Source: Streptosporangium canum
GTDB lineage: Bacteria; Actinomycetota; Actinomycetes; Streptosporangiales; Streptosporangiaceae
Assembly: GCF_900113865.1 (NCBI RefSeq)
Contig: NZ_FOQY01000029.1
Location: forward strand, 50,803-114,802
Length of the DNA stretch: 64,000 nucleotides
Reading direction: 5' to 3'
A program made the position numbers and the translations under genes. Of this stretch, positions 63,916 to 64,000 are shown piece after piece. Within the stretch, counting starts at the first letter, position 1; the number at the start of each line of letters is the position of its first letter. The notes below the pieces were generated by a model. The model did no database searches and was not told the DNA's origin. It worked only from the letters and a program-made list of their open reading frames with translations.

Positions 63916-64000
63916 TTAGAAGGACAGGGGGGTGGTTCCGCCGTCGAAGGCGTTGTTGAAGACGGCGATGACGGTGGGGGTGGTGGCGGTGTTGATGGGC
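63916..64000 (-). CDS. Partial gene, C-terminus only
   Basis: The frame enters from the right edge and ends PINTATTPTVIAVFNNAFDG then GTTPLSF with stop TAA at 63918-63916. Thr/Asn-rich, suggestive of a secreted or surface protein. Too short to assign. Confidence 0.55.
   Translation of the reverse strand, partial: PINTATTPTVIAVFNNAFDGGTTPLSF

Overview
The window is about 70% G+C, uses GTG and TTG starts freely, and carries gene sets typical of filamentous actinobacteria: FasR with the fabD-fabH-acpP-fabF type II fatty acid synthase cluster, homodimeric AceE next to DUF3052 and AhpE, a topoisomerase IV-type GyrB/GyrA pair, and many short actinobacterial DUF genes. A member of the Streptosporangiaceae or a Streptomyces relative is the best guess. 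No rRNA gene or species-diagnostic marker is present, so the species cannot be named.

Layout. 1-8.8 kb: the end of a YaaA-like gene, a GNAT acetyltransferase, a DUF7455 protein, topoisomerase subunit B, a beta-carbonic anhydrase, a VOC protein, and topoisomerase subunit A on the opposite strand. 8.9-16.1 kb: a GNAT acetyltransferase, a TauD-type dioxygenase, a SulP transporter, a RecQ-type helicase with a phosphoribosyltransferase-like tail, and an MFS exporter. 16.2-18.6 kb: TetR regulator, ferredoxin, cytochrome P450, ferredoxin. 18.6-25.1 kb: a PfkB kinase, a Pat-like acetyltransferase/acyl-CoA synthetase fusion, and a translationally coupled trio (DUF5998, phosphodiesterase, sulfurtransferase). 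25.0-29.6 kb: a minus-strand cluster of S8 peptidase, sigma factor, beta-sandwich protein and TPR-CHAT protease. 29.8-37.1 kb: DUF3145 and the fatty acid synthesis cluster (fasR, fabD, fabH, acpP, fabF, accD). 37.2-39.3 kb: a yjfL/yjfC-like membrane and ATP-grasp module. 39.4-51.4 kb: WYL and LysR regulators, an MFS exporter, a lipoprotein, a secreted TAP-like hydrolase, AceE, YjbQ, DUF3052, AhpE, a zinc ribbon protein and a ROK kinase.

51.46 kb onward is accessory. An intact tRNA-Val(TAC) is followed by two further copies of its 3' 49 bp, at 54.5 and 56.4 kb. Each extra copy is preceded by a homologous block of roughly 110 bp and followed by a wrecked tyrosine integrase C-terminus. This records repeated tRNA-targeted integration. 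Each unit ends with a HigBA-like toxin-antitoxin module just before the att copy, and in the first unit toxin and antitoxin are one open frame. That first unit also holds an IS5-family transposase with a broken frame and an aminoglycoside phosphotransferase-like gene inside one pair of 20-bp inverted repeats. Element debris continues to about 59.6 kb. After it come a secreted beta-helix glycan hydrolase, a small methyltransferase, an orphan acyl-CoA carboxylase epsilon subunit and a G-rich stretch.

The strongest candidates for undescribed biology are the sigma/CHAT/subtilisin cluster (25.0-29.6 kb) and the stacked toxin-antitoxin-bearing tRNA-Val elements (51.5-56.6 kb). Family assignments come from reading motifs in the translations; no database search was possible.
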